NCBI GenBank assembly: GCA_015680685.1
Contig: MNCI01004661.1
Coordinates: forward strand, 1,649,441 to 1,677,483
DNA length: 28,043 nucleotides
Direction: 5' to 3'
From: Gnetum montanum
Lineage: Eukaryota; Streptophyta; Gnetopsida; Gnetales; Gnetaceae
Shown in pieces: positions 10,700 through 19,123 of this stretch (within the stretch, counting starts at the first letter, position 1; every line of letters starts with the position of its first letter). The position numbers were made by a program, and so were the translations under genes. Under the pieces are notes generated by a model. That model did not search any database. It was not told the origin of the DNA and saw only the letters and a program-made list of their open reading frames with translations.

Positions 10700-10800
10700 T
10701 TTTATCGGTGTGCTAATTTTACCATTATATAAATTTTTCTTTTAATTAACCTGAAGGTTTTTTTAGGCTCCCAATGATGTAAGTGATATCCTATGTTCTA
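10700..10800 (-). other. E1 untranslated leader
   Basis: Lies between PBS and the Gag ATG. It shares TAGAACATAGG and GGTTAAT blocks with the E2 leader 13651-13774. Confidence 0.65.
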
Positions 10801-10818
10801 TTCAGTGCAACGGTCCCT
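10801..10818 (-). other. E1 primer binding site, tRNA-Asp type (decayed)
   Basis: In sense this follows the LTR end CTCATCA by one base. Its first half, AGGGACCGTTGC, resembles TGGCGCCGTTGC, the complement of the plant tRNA-Asp 3' end. The second half has drifted. The E2 copy preserves the second half, so together they support tRNA-Asp priming. Confidence 0.65.
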
Positions 10819-11522
10819 ATGATGAGTGGCGAGATACCCATACACTCAACCATACGAATACGAGCGTAGCACACACAATTCAGTTGAACTCCGTATACTA
10901 AGTGCCTACATGCCCCATGGAACACTTAGGGTTAATTATTCATTGTCTTCCTAGACTTACTTGTAGTTGTCATGGTGTATGGTTAAGAAAGTCTAAGGTA
11001 TATGATTTTTATATCTTTTTATGTTTTTGTCTCCTATGCTAACAAGGTGAAGGGTTGAGAAACTAATTAATAACTCTAACTAATGAACTAAGTTTAAATT
11101 ACCTAGCATTAGCATCCGTTCCCACTTACCGTACACACCCTGAATCGATGCAACCATGGTTACCAAACGCTAATCATTGCTGGGATCACCACGCATAACG
11201 CACGTGCTCAAAGTGGTCGTACTGAGGCACTTAACTAGGAGAGAAGGGTTGAGAGAGAAAGTAGTAAATAATAGATAATAAATAACAATAAATAAAATCC
11301 TAATTAGCCTATTCCATGCACTGGAAGGTTTATCCAAGAAGCTCATCTTTATTTCTATACACAAACTTGTGTTCAGGTACAATGTTTGCTCGAATAAAGA
11401 TCCGTTCACTTTAGGACTCCTACTAGGGGCACATGGAAAATATTCTATCTCTGGAGTGATCAATTTGCTAGAGTTTCCCTACTATGTTGCCTAGGATGTG
11501 GAAACAAGGGAGAGTTGGTTCT

Positions 11523-11530
11523 TATTTATA
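11523..11530 (-). promoter_or_regulatory. E1 5' LTR TATA box
   Basis: TATAAATA in sense, just downstream of the palindrome array. The same octamer sits at 5271-5278, 12899-12906, 19173-19180, 24645-24652 and 11667-11674 in the other LTRs. Confidence 0.8.
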
Positions 11531-11540
11531 GATATGACGG

Positions 11541-11657
11541 TGCACCGCGATATCACACACGCGATATCGCAAGGGAAGACGCGATATCGCGAGGGATGCC
11601 ATATCGTGATGGCTATGATATCATGTACGCAATATCGCGGCCCATGCGATATCATGT
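11541..11657. repeat. U3 palindrome array of E1 5' LTR
   Basis: GATATC cores at 11549, 11563, 11583, 11617 and 11648, mostly embedded in GCGATATCGC-like palindromes, plus degenerate units near 11600 and 11631. It lies between LTR start and TATA box, the enhancer position of an LTR promoter. Confidence 0.9.
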
Positions 11658-11664
11658 CCCCTCA

Positions 11665-11669
11665 CCTAT
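11665..11669. repeat. Target-site duplication CCTAT (right) of E1
   Basis: Matches 4563-4567. Here CCTAT runs into AAATA, restoring the TATA box of the E0 LTR. Confidence 0.93.
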
Positions 11670-12329
11670 AAATACAAAAATTGGATGCATGATTTGAATA
11701 ACTTTCATTCCACCCTTAGGTAGATTCTTGCAGTTTCATTTCATAGTTTTAGTGATAGAGTGAATCCCCATAGTGTGGTGTTAAGCAGCTGTATGGAATC
11801 TTTATTTAAGTGAAGTGTACTTGGGCACAGTTCACGATCAAAAATAAATATCGAGATTTCTTTTCATCATTGTAGCATTCACTTAGTTTAATTATTTTAC
11901 TTAGCATAGTTTTTACTATCTTATTATTTTAATCATTGACATTTCCAAGTATTTTACTTTGCTTGTTCATTAGTAAAGTAGAATGAGTATGATTGGTTTT
12001 GAGTGTTTAAGTGTAATCATTTGGTAATACCAGTAGTGTTATTGCTTAGTTTGCCTAGTAGCATAATGCTTGGTAACCTAATAATGGTTACATGAGCCCA
12101 ACACATGTACAGTAAGTGAGGACTAGATGCTCATTGCTTTAGGCTAGAGTAGATTTTTGTTATCATCATTATTTAGATTTAGGATAAACTTTATTTTCAT
12201 GAAAATGTAATATTTCATTTAATTTTTCTTAATTTGATTTTGAATATATATATTTTTCCTTTTCTATTTTATAAGATTAACTTCAATTTTCTCTCTCTAA
12301 CTAATACCCTGAGATTCAAACACTCATTA
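11670..12329 (+). repeat. E0 3' LTR, right part
   Basis: Resumes E0 LTR homology at the TATA box (11667-11674), followed by the leader-like block with GATTCTTGCAGTTTCA, GAATCTTTATTTAAG and the AATAAATAT region, then two copies of the GGTAATACCAGTAG/GGTAACC box (12020-12090). Homology to E2 is clear to about 12150 and weak after that. The end at 12329 is set by the CTCATTA terminus and by length. Confidence 0.7.
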
Positions 12330-12811
12330 CAGGCACATATGGACTCCAAATGAAATTTCATTTGAACCTACAAGATCCTTGTCAAGTGAAATACTCGAAA
12401 ATATGCTGAAATCATATGTGAGAATCACTCATCATAGCCATAAAGTTTAAATGCCAAAACTTTTGTGAAATTTTTAACAAACTAAAAATGTGATATCTTC
12501 AGAATTGTAACTTTGATTCTAATCAACCAAGGCTCAAAATCAATGTTTTTGAACATCTTGAATATAGGTGAAGTTAGATTCTAAGTAGGATACCATCCTA
12601 AGATACCTCCTTAACAAAGTTTATTTATGCAATATTTAATTGTAATTAAAAATGAACTTGGGTAGAGGTTATGACTTGGATAGGGTTAGGGTCCAAAATG
12701 CTTTATGAATAGAGTATTATATAATCACATGTACATAATAAGAATAAAATATGAATAATTTAATATACATAAAGAATAAAATATGCATAGCCAGAGACTT
12801 ATAAAGACATG
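12330..12811. other. Unassigned AT-rich DNA between E0 and E2
   Basis: No gene or repeat recognised. It contains a 16-bp perfect palindrome AAATGAAATTTCATTT at 12348-12363. It is continuous with 19910 onward once E2 and one ATAAC are removed. Confidence 0.6.
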
Positions 12812-12816
12812 ATAAC
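12812..12816. repeat. Target-site duplication ATAAC (left) of E2
   Basis: Abuts the E2 5' LTR; an identical ATAAC at 19905-19909 abuts its 3' LTR. Confidence 0.93.
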
Positions 12817-12898
12817 TAATGAGCTGTGATATCACGTACGCAATGTCATATCTACCATACAATATCGCATACGCGATATCGTGTCCTACCTCATCTTC

Positions 12899-12906
12899 TA
12901 TAAATA
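12899..12906 (+). promoter_or_regulatory. E2 5' LTR TATA box
   Basis: TATAAATA directly downstream of the GATATC palindrome array, the expected core promoter for the genomic RNA. Confidence 0.8.
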
Positions 12907-13028
12907 GGAGGTGGCATCCTTTGTTCCCAATAGTTAGAATTAGATCCTTAGACAAACTCTTGCAATTTTACCATTTTAGAGTTAGAATAATTTATGTGTG
13001 CCCGTAGTAGGAGTCACAGAGTGAACGA

Positions 13029-13083
13029 ATCTTTATTCGAGCAAATTGGACCTGAGCACACATTTGTGTATGGCAATAAAGAT
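13029..13083 (+). promoter_or_regulatory. Conserved hairpin with AATAAA signal in E2 5' LTR
   Basis: ATCTTTATT (13029-13037) and AATAAAGAT (13075-13083) are perfect inverted repeats with a 37-nt loop. The loop contains ACACATTTGTGT, itself self-complementary. The polyadenylation hexamer is in the 3' arm. Confidence 0.65.
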
Positions 13084-13631
13084 AAACTTTATGATAAAAT
13101 TTACAGCATATGGATTAAGCTAGTTAGTAATTAATTATTGTTGAATTTTTAATGCTTTCCTAGTTAATTAATCTCTCTCTCAAACTTTGACTCTCTTAGT
13201 TAAGTACACTCAGTACAATCACTTTGAGCATGAGTGTAGCACTTGGCAACGTAGTAATGACTAGTGTTTGGTAATCCCAGTAGCGTTGCACTAGTTCAGG
13301 ATGTGTATGGAAAGTGGGAATGGATACTGGTGTTAAGAACAATTAGAACTTAGTTAGTGAATAGTTAATGTAGGTTAGTTACTTAGTTCTCTTTACCTTC
13401 CCTTATTAGCATAAGACATTGAAAAGACAAAAAGCTATAAAAATCACATACCTCAAACTTACTTAACCATAAAATCATGATGATACAAGTAAGTTTGGGA
13501 GGATAATGATTGATTAACCCTAATTATTCCATTAAGGTGTGTAAGCACTTAGTCCTTGGAGTTCGACCGGATCGCGTGTGAAACGCTCATATTCGTATGG
13601 TTGAGTGTAGGGGTACCTTGCCACTCATCAT

Positions 13632-13649
13632 AGGCACTATTGTTGGGGA
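13632..13649 (+). other. E2 primer binding site, tRNA-Asp type (decayed)
   Basis: AGGCACTATTGTTGGGGA against the tRNA-Asp complement TGGCGCCGTTGCCGGGGA: 12 of 18 match, and five of the six differences are transitions of the C-to-T or G-to-A type. It sits one base after the LTR end. Confidence 0.75.
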
Positions 13650-14289
13650 CTTAGTTGTTTGTGTGCTACATAGAACATAGGAAATCATCCATATTGTTGG
13701 AATGCTAGAACAAATCCTTAGGGTTAATCAAGGAAAGATAAGACAATGGTATATCACACACCAAACAAGACAAAATGTCTTATTCTTCACATAAGAGCAT
13801 TTCACTGCCTAGGACTAACACAAGAGACAGTTGGTAGCATAATACATGTAACCAAGATCTACCAGTTCCTTAATAGTTTCATGTGGTATATATTCATCAC
13901 GATGACAATGTACCCAATTTCACCTTTATTCTCCACAAGATAAAAAACTGTGTTGGAGAGACTTGGAGGGTAACATAGTGTTGCCTCTAGACCGATCAGT
14001 CCCCAACATGTTTCTTCGTGCTCTCACACAAATAGGCATGCCACTTTTATATGTGGAATACGTTGTATGTGATCATGACACACGGGACTATCATCCCATA
14101 GAAGTGCAATGTCAAAGGGACTTGCAACAGGAGAGTTACCACACATCCTTGAAGGGTGAATGACCCCATAACACTCTGTATGTCTTAAGTGAAATTGGGG
14201 GTGGTGAATGTGCTTCAATAGGTTTCCCACCAAATGATGTTCCCCCTCCTAACGATGGTCAAGAGGTGGTGTATTAGAACCTCCACTCC

Positions 14290-14668
14290 ATGGTTCACAA
14301 CCTTGGTTCTGATACTCATGAACATGAAGTGTTCAATGAGGGAACACGAATACATGATAAGGGTGGATGTTTTGATCGTGATCACAATCAAGGCCGAGAC
14401 CACCAAAGAGAAGGTAGAAAACACCGTTATGGTGATGGTTCTCCTTCTTCTTCACTTTCATTGTCACATTCACCCTCTCCTTCAGTGTCTAGACGTAGCC
14501 ATAAGGAAACCAATCGTGAGGATAAAGGGAAAAAAAGTGAAAAACATCAACGAGATAGTCGAGAATGAGGACGAGGGCACTCTAAGGAATCAAGGCATAG
14601 AAGAAGGGAGAGTAGGGAACTGCATAGACACCACAGACACTATGAATGAGATGACCATGAAGAACCCC
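14290..14668 (+). pseudogene. E2 Gag N-terminal Ser/Arg/His-rich segment
   Basis: Open to 14568, then through one stop to a second stop at about 14652. It encodes Ser-Pro-Ser and Ser-Leu-Ser runs, Ser-Arg-Arg-Ser-His, and later Arg-Arg-Arg-Glu-Ser-Arg-Glu and His-Arg-His-His-Arg-His, followed by Asp-Asp-His-Glu-Glu-Pro. The composition resembles RS-type disordered RNA-binding regions. A longer overlapping frame at 14234-14692 is a shadow. Confidence 0.65.
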
Positions 14669-14739
14669 TACTCGCAAGTAGAAGCATGCTAGATATAATG
14701 GAGGCCGTAAAAGTTCCCACAAGGCACCAAAAAGATAGT

Positions 14740-15480
14740 AGGATTAAGAGATTAGACATGAACAACTTCCCACGATTTGAAGGGGGATACAATGCTGATC
14801 CTCAAAAATATTTGCAAGCATTCCATGATGCATGTGCCTTGCAAAACATAGAGAACGAATGACAAAAACTAAAGTTGTTCCCAAGGACACTAGTGAAAGA
14901 AGCTAAAAGTTGGTATTGGTCCTTAGAACTAGAATCCATTCGGAGGTGGAGTAGAATGTTAGAACTGTTCAATGATAAGTATCAAACATGCTCCCGAGTG
15001 TCTAACTTATGAAAGAAAATCCAAGGATAGAGGCAAGGAAATCATGAACCCTTGGATGCTGCCATGGACTGCTATTGTGCACTGTTACATCATTTCCTTA
15101 GCCATGATTATTTGCAGCAGGATCAACTACGTCATCTCATGGATGGACTTAGGCATGAAACAAGAAGAACCCTTGGAACATATGTCCAAGGAAGATTATT
15201 AGAGCTTAGGTCTCATCAAATTTATAGATTGCTAGAGCAAGTAGCCAAAGAAGAAGGTGAGCTACAAAAGAGAGAAAGTGTGGAAGAGTACAACCAAGAT
15301 CCTTTTTTCCAAAAAAGGGGAGTGAGATTCCATGAGGAGGAAGAAGAGTCACCACTTAAAGAGATGGTGAATAGGAAAAATTTGGTGCTCCAAAAGTTAA
15401 CCACAGAAGTATTAGCAAAGGTAGACCAAATGTGGGACTCCCTAGATAGTAGGTTTGAAACTATTCTTAAAATTGTATAG
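14740..15480 (+). pseudogene. E2 Gag core and coiled-coil segment
   Basis: Same motif order as E1: Phe-Glu-Gly-Gly-Tyr with Asp-Pro, Lys-Leu-Lys-Leu-Phe-Pro-Arg-Thr-Leu, Lys-Ser-Trp-Tyr, Ile-Arg-Arg-Trp, Phe-Asn-Asp-Lys-Tyr, Gly-Leu-Arg-His-Glu-Thr, and Arg-Leu-Leu-Glu-Gln-Val-Ala. The Cys-Pro-Gly-His-Gly motif is eroded here. Stops at 14860 (TGA) and 15028 (TAG) replace Trp codons that E1 keeps. After the core, a Glu-rich stretch and a heptad-like Leu/Val pattern (about 15360-15480) run to a stop. Confidence 0.85.
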
Positions 15481-15528
15481 GAGTCTAGGGAGTGAGGTAG
15501 TGACCATGACAAAAAGAAAAAGAGAGAA

Positions 15529-15700
15529 GTGGACAATACACGTAACAAGGGTAAGGGAAAAATGGCCATCACCAAAGAGGTTCTAGATTTAGACACGGAC
15601 AATGATGGTGGATATGAGATATGCCAATACGACCATCCTAAGGGATGTTTCCTAGTGATCTCACATCTAGAAGAGTCTGGGGTGTATGCACTCAACCACA
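15529..15700 (+). pseudogene. E2 Gag zinc-knuckle segment (knuckle mutated)
   Basis: A Lys/Gly-rich basic run and acidic Asp stretch precede Y-x2-C-x3-H-x3-C-F at 15613-15651. The first and last Cys of the C-x2-C-x3-H-x4-C knuckle seen in E1 are replaced (Tyr and Phe), so zinc binding is lost. The frame then shifts near 15700 relative to E1. Confidence 0.8.
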
Positions 15701-16226
15701 ACTTAATAAACGGAAAGCACCCCAACGGTTACCTTATCCCCAAGGTAATCCAAGGTAGTTCCACCAACCTTCAACATATTATCCAAGTGGAACTCCACCA
15801 CAACCTGTTGAGCAACATCAATAGTGACAATACCCATAGTCATGGGGGATGCCACCACCAAGGCAATAATACCCCTACCGGAAACTAGACCCATATGGCT
15901 ACTACGTGCAGCATCCAATCTCTCCACATGACACTGTTGGTCACGTTACATCACAACATCACTACCAAGCTCAAAAGTATTATAGAACTCCTTCTCCTAG
16001 GGGAGATAACCCACAAGCATACCATTCTTCAAATCCATTCACAACTCTCACACCAATAGCTCCATTACCACTTGCTCCAACAATGCAAGGAGAACTCCCT
16101 ACTCAACCGTAGCAATGCAATGCCATGAGGGCTATGAATCTTCAACCCACTGTTGGTGCTGACAACCATATGAAGAAAAGACCTTTCTTTAGAACCAATA
16201 GTCCAACCAAGGCCTGACAATCACAA

Positions 16227-16721
16227 GTGATTAAACCTCTAAATTCCTCTCCATCAAATAAGGTTTTAGAGCTCCCTTCAAATCAAACAACAAGCTCAAT
16301 GCATACGATTATGTTAACACATGTCGTTACTAATTGGATTAAGATGGGCCACCTCCCTAGGAAATTCTCTAATCCTGGAAGCCCTTTAATCTATCTCCAA
16401 GTCGTTGGGAATGAACCATGTAAAGCTCTTCTGGACTCAAGTTCTAGAGTCAACTTAATATCACAAGAGATGTACAAAGCTTGAAACCTACCTCCATTAA
16501 GAAAGAGAAATATTTTCCTAGAGCTGGACGACCAGTCCATCATTGTTCCCTTGGGACTGGTGGAGGACATCATTACCACTATGTGTGGGTGGTTGTACCC
16601 AACTGATTTCCTAGTGATACAAGTAAAAAATGATAAAGGGGACTTCCCAATAATAATGGGAAGGGCATGGCTAAGTACTATAGATGCATGCCTAGGAATT
16701 TGTGAATCTTTCCCTAGAGAT
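16227..16721 (+). pseudogene. E2 retropepsin-like protease domain (broken)
   Basis: Carries Ala-Leu-Leu-Asp-Ser-Ser-Ser-x-Val-Asn-Leu-Ile (Asp kept, Gly of D-S-G changed to Ser; codons 16434-16442), Pro-Leu-Gly-Leu-Val-Glu-Asp, and Phe-Pro-Ile-Ile-Met-Gly-Arg-Ala-Trp-Leu. TGA at 16482 replaces a Trp present in E1 and E3. A one-base insertion near 16700 ends the frame at 16721. Confidence 0.85.
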
Positions 16722-17115
16722 ATCTAAGGAGAACACTTTTGGAAAGATCAAGAAGAAGAAGGTTCCATGCATTGCATACAGTGACACAGGGTGCAATTGC
16801 GTGCAGAGATCATGGGTTGTGCAAAGTTTAGCATTGCCTACATGAAACCGGTGTGCACAAGACCTTACCCTACAAAAGTGCCTGTATGCAGCAGCCACAC
16901 GACAAAGAGACACCCAGTGGATGATAGTTTATCAAGAAAGAAACTCGCTAATGTACATGGAACTAACTGAGGGAACAACTTGTGCTTACATTGAAAGCAT
17001 AGATACGCTAGAGCAAGGTCGTCGCCAACTTCCAAACCTTAACTTGAAAAACATCAATTGGGGGAAGTTGGAAATTCCTAAAAAGTTAGAAAAAACATTA
17101 ATAAGAGATTACTAG

Positions 17116-19110
17116 TCAATGTGCAACAAACCAAACCCTTCCATGAACTGAGAACGGCTAGTGCACATAATACCTCTAAGAAGGGATGACCCTGCTCATT
17201 ATTTTGGATCTCCTTCTTCCAAATCAGTCATGGGGGAGATGGACATCTCTACTGATCATTTGAGGCCCTTAGTTCCTTTTTTTAAGTTTTTATTTTACAC
17301 ATTTTTTTTACAAATTTCTTTAACTTTTCTTGTTTTTGTTTTACAACATCATTCATACCTTTTTCATTTTTTTGTGTGCTTGTTTGTTTTGTTAGGTTCA
17401 TTACCTAATAAGTGCTCCTGATGGTGGTATGAACTGTATTCTATTTATTGCTAATGTTTGGTTTTTACCTTGGAGTTATAATGTTGATACTAAGGTATGG
17501 TTCTTTTGATATAACAGGCAATGAGTCCATGTCACCCATGCATTTAGGAATTTCTATGGTCTCTCTTGGCTTGGAACTGTACAACCTCTTTCTTAATAAT
17601 GAAACTATTAATGAATTGGTGATTGGGCATTTTTCATACTTAGGAAGGACTCAAGGACTAAAAAGGGTGTGACTTCAAGGGGATTTGATGCATTTGTGCT
17701 GGCCATTCTCTTGGGTTCTTGGATGTTTTCTTCTTGAGTTTTTCTTACCATTTCGACATTGCTCTATTATCGGGAAGCTAAGTTAATAAAAATAATAAGT
17801 CTTTGTATGGTGTGGTTCTCACATAAAAAAAACAAAAAAAATAGTGAGAGTTCAAAGCATACCCCTTAGAGAAAATAATCATCTGGGCTACAAGCACTGG
17901 TTATGGAACTAAACAAACATGTTTCCTCTAACTAAGGCCCTCTCTCGCTACCTACTTTCCCTTTCTCATTTCCTTGGAATGGTGGTGACTCTTTGGCAGA
18001 TGCATTCTTGTTACTTCAGGTGGATGGATTGGCCAAGTGTATTAATGTGAAGTCACTGAAAGTGGATTGTTTGAGGCCAGATTTGGAATGGGATCTACTC
18101 AGTCACATTAATCATAACTACACAAGGTGTTGTACACCACCTTGTTCTTGGAACTCCATTCCATTCTCTTCTTTCCATCATTCTTTCTCCATTTTCCACC
18201 TCATTGTTGGTTGTATTAGTAGTCTATATGTTAGTTAATCCATTGTTTTGTTTTTGGTAAATTCTTGTGGCTAAGACTTTAACTCTTGCTCCCAAATGAC
18301 ATTTCCAGAGCCTACAAACTCTTTGAATGTGGGTTTGTTAGGGCATAAAGGGCATGAACCTGATTTGGGGAGGACCCACTGGCATTCCTATTTGGTGCAT
18401 TAGTTAACTTCTTTCCTTTAAACATTTCTGCAATCACCATTTTTTTCATTCATTACCACCTCTGACATCCATTTTAACAGTGTTGCCATTGTTTCTTTTT
18501 CTCCATCTTTCTTATTCCTTATCTTTTTCCATTGTATCACTACTGGAGAATCACTCTTAGTCATGGGGGTTCTAGTCCAATTTTGTCAATTTTCTCCTAA
18601 CCCCTACACCTTGGTAGTCACCAGTGTTATATCTCCAGAATCTATACTAGCCATATCACAACTTAGCCAATGGACTGTACATTGAGGTAAGGTATCAACT
18701 ACATTGTGATTTATTTATCCTTTCTAATATGAGATTGTGTTGTGTGTGTAGATGGCAATCATACAGTAATGGACTAGAGCTAGAGGAAACACTTAGGATG
18801 GACTAGTGCTAGAATAGTCATGCAAGGAACAAGATTGATGATGCACTTATGGATAGACAACGGAAGATGCAATTTTAACGTCGGTAGCAACACATCTTCT
18901 TCTTTTCTATCTCTTCTCTCTCAGCTACCAAATAAGGCTAGATGTCAAATGTGTATAGTGTTTACTCTTGTGGTCATGAACACTAATATTACCATGTATT
19001 GTAATGATGATCCATTCACGTGTCACCCCATTCACCATTAGTGTTATTCAAGTCAATAATCCCATACCTTCCCAATCATTTGTAAGGAACTCAAGGATGA
19101 GTTTTCATTT
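17116..19110 (+). other. E2 3' internal region, conserved but without recognised product
   Basis: Holds AGTCATGGGGG at 17226-17236 and 18559-18569, a T-rich tract (17277-17390), the block matching E0 2660-2740 (18330-18400), and an intron-like segment at 18692-18751. Open frames at 17161-17421, 17448-17672, 17993-18238 and 18820-19041 are short and not kept in frame in E1 or E3, so none is called as a gene. Confidence 0.7.
18692..18751 (+). other. Putative 60-nt mini-intron in E2 3' region
   Basis: Donor AAG/GTATCA, with alternative GAG/GTAAGG at 18687; branch-like TTTCTAAT; acceptor TGTGTGTGTAG. Same 60-nt length as in E1 and E3. Confidence 0.4.
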
Positions 19111-19123
19111 AGTCATGGGGGTA
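19111..19123 (+). other. E2 polypurine-like tract
   Basis: AGTCATGGGGGTA immediately before the 3' LTR, after the block AAGGATGAGTTTTCATTT. Confidence 0.8.

Larger units (their letters stand above)
4568..11664 (-). mobile_element. E1: complete non-autonomous Ty3/gypsy (Athila-like) LTR retrotransposon, 7,097 bp
   Basis: On the minus strand: 5' LTR 10820-11664 (845 bp), PBS 10801-10818, leader, broken Gag-protease frame 10699-7461, a 2-kb 3' region, PPT, 3' LTR 4568-5344 (777 bp). It is bounded by CCTAT duplications. The Gag and retropepsin resemble the Athila lineage (inference from motif layout). No RT, RNase H or integrase motif is present between the protease and the 3' LTR. It lies antisense inside the 3' LTR of E0, cut at that LTR's TATA box. 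Stops and frameshifts make it inactive. Confidence 0.93.
10820..11664 (-). repeat. E1 5' LTR (845 bp)
   Basis: Sense start at 11664 (TGAG), end CTCATCA at 10820. TATAAATA at 11523-11530; conserved hairpin with a polyadenylation signal at 11345-11401; 711 bp from TATA box to end. It is 68 bp longer than the 3' LTR, and that difference lies wholly in the palindrome array upstream of the TATA box. Confidence 0.92.
1..12329 (+). mobile_element. E0: outer, oldest Ty3/gypsy LTR element, 5' truncated by window and split by E1
   Basis: The internal region occupies 1-4451 and the 3' LTR is 4452-4567 plus 11670-12329, interrupted by the complete element E1. Homology to E2 can be followed in order: the Gag zinc knuckle near 237-275, the 11-mer AGTCATGGGGG at 1462, a T-rich stretch, a block near 2660-2740 that matches E2 18330-18400, the pre-PPT block 4330-4449, and then the LTR. 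The two LTR pieces add up to 776 bp, close to the 777-781 bp of the 3' LTRs of E1 and E2. The right end at 12329 (CTCATTA, cf. CTCATCA elsewhere) is tentative. The 5' LTR and most of gag lie outside the window. Heavy stop and indel load marks it as the oldest copy. Confidence 0.82.
12817..13630 (+). repeat. E2 5' LTR (814 bp)
   Basis: Starts TAATGAG (TG decayed to TA), ends CTCATCA. TATAAATA at 12899-12906; GATATC-type palindromes 12827-12892; hairpin with AATAAA at 13029-13083. From TATA to end is 732 bp, the same as in the 3' LTR; the 33-bp excess is all in the palindrome array. Confidence 0.93.
13775..17115 (+). pseudogene. E2 gag-pro polyprotein gene (broken)
   Basis: ATG at 13775 (AAAATGTC) matches the E1 start. 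An apparent one-base deletion near 13935 shifts the frame. From there one frame runs to about 15700, interrupted only by stops, through the Arg-Asp-Tyr-His-Pro-Ile-Glu motif, a Ser/Arg-rich segment (14290-14660), the Gag core (about 14740-15260), a coiled-coil-like segment and the zinc knuckle (15613-15651). A small deletion near 15700 moves the linker and protease (15906-16720) to the next frame, and an insertion near 16700 shifts it again. The tail ends with Arg-Arg-Gln-Leu-Pro and Ile-Asn-Trp-Gly (about 17020-17070). Several stops replace Trp (14860, 15028, 16482). The ancestor was probably one frame of about 1,080 codons. Confidence 0.85.

Noticed and set aside
12323-12345. Possible PBS after the E0 LTR end (CAGGCAC like TAGGCAC in E2)
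   Set aside because: The E0 LTR is preceded by a PPT, so it is a 3' LTR and host DNA should follow. The match is 6-7 bases only.
14234-14692. 152-codon frame on the plus strand
   Set aside because: It overlaps the true Gag frame (14290-14568 and onward) in another register; the latter matches E1 and carries family motifs.
15222-15725. 167-codon minus-strand frame
   Set aside because: Antisense shadow of the E2 Gag C-terminus; no independent support.
17116-19110. An env-like or other third gene in the 3' region
   Set aside because: No frame longer than about 100 codons is shared in register by E1, E2 and E3, and no signal peptide with transmembrane pattern is conserved. Only the intron-like signals are kept as a finding.
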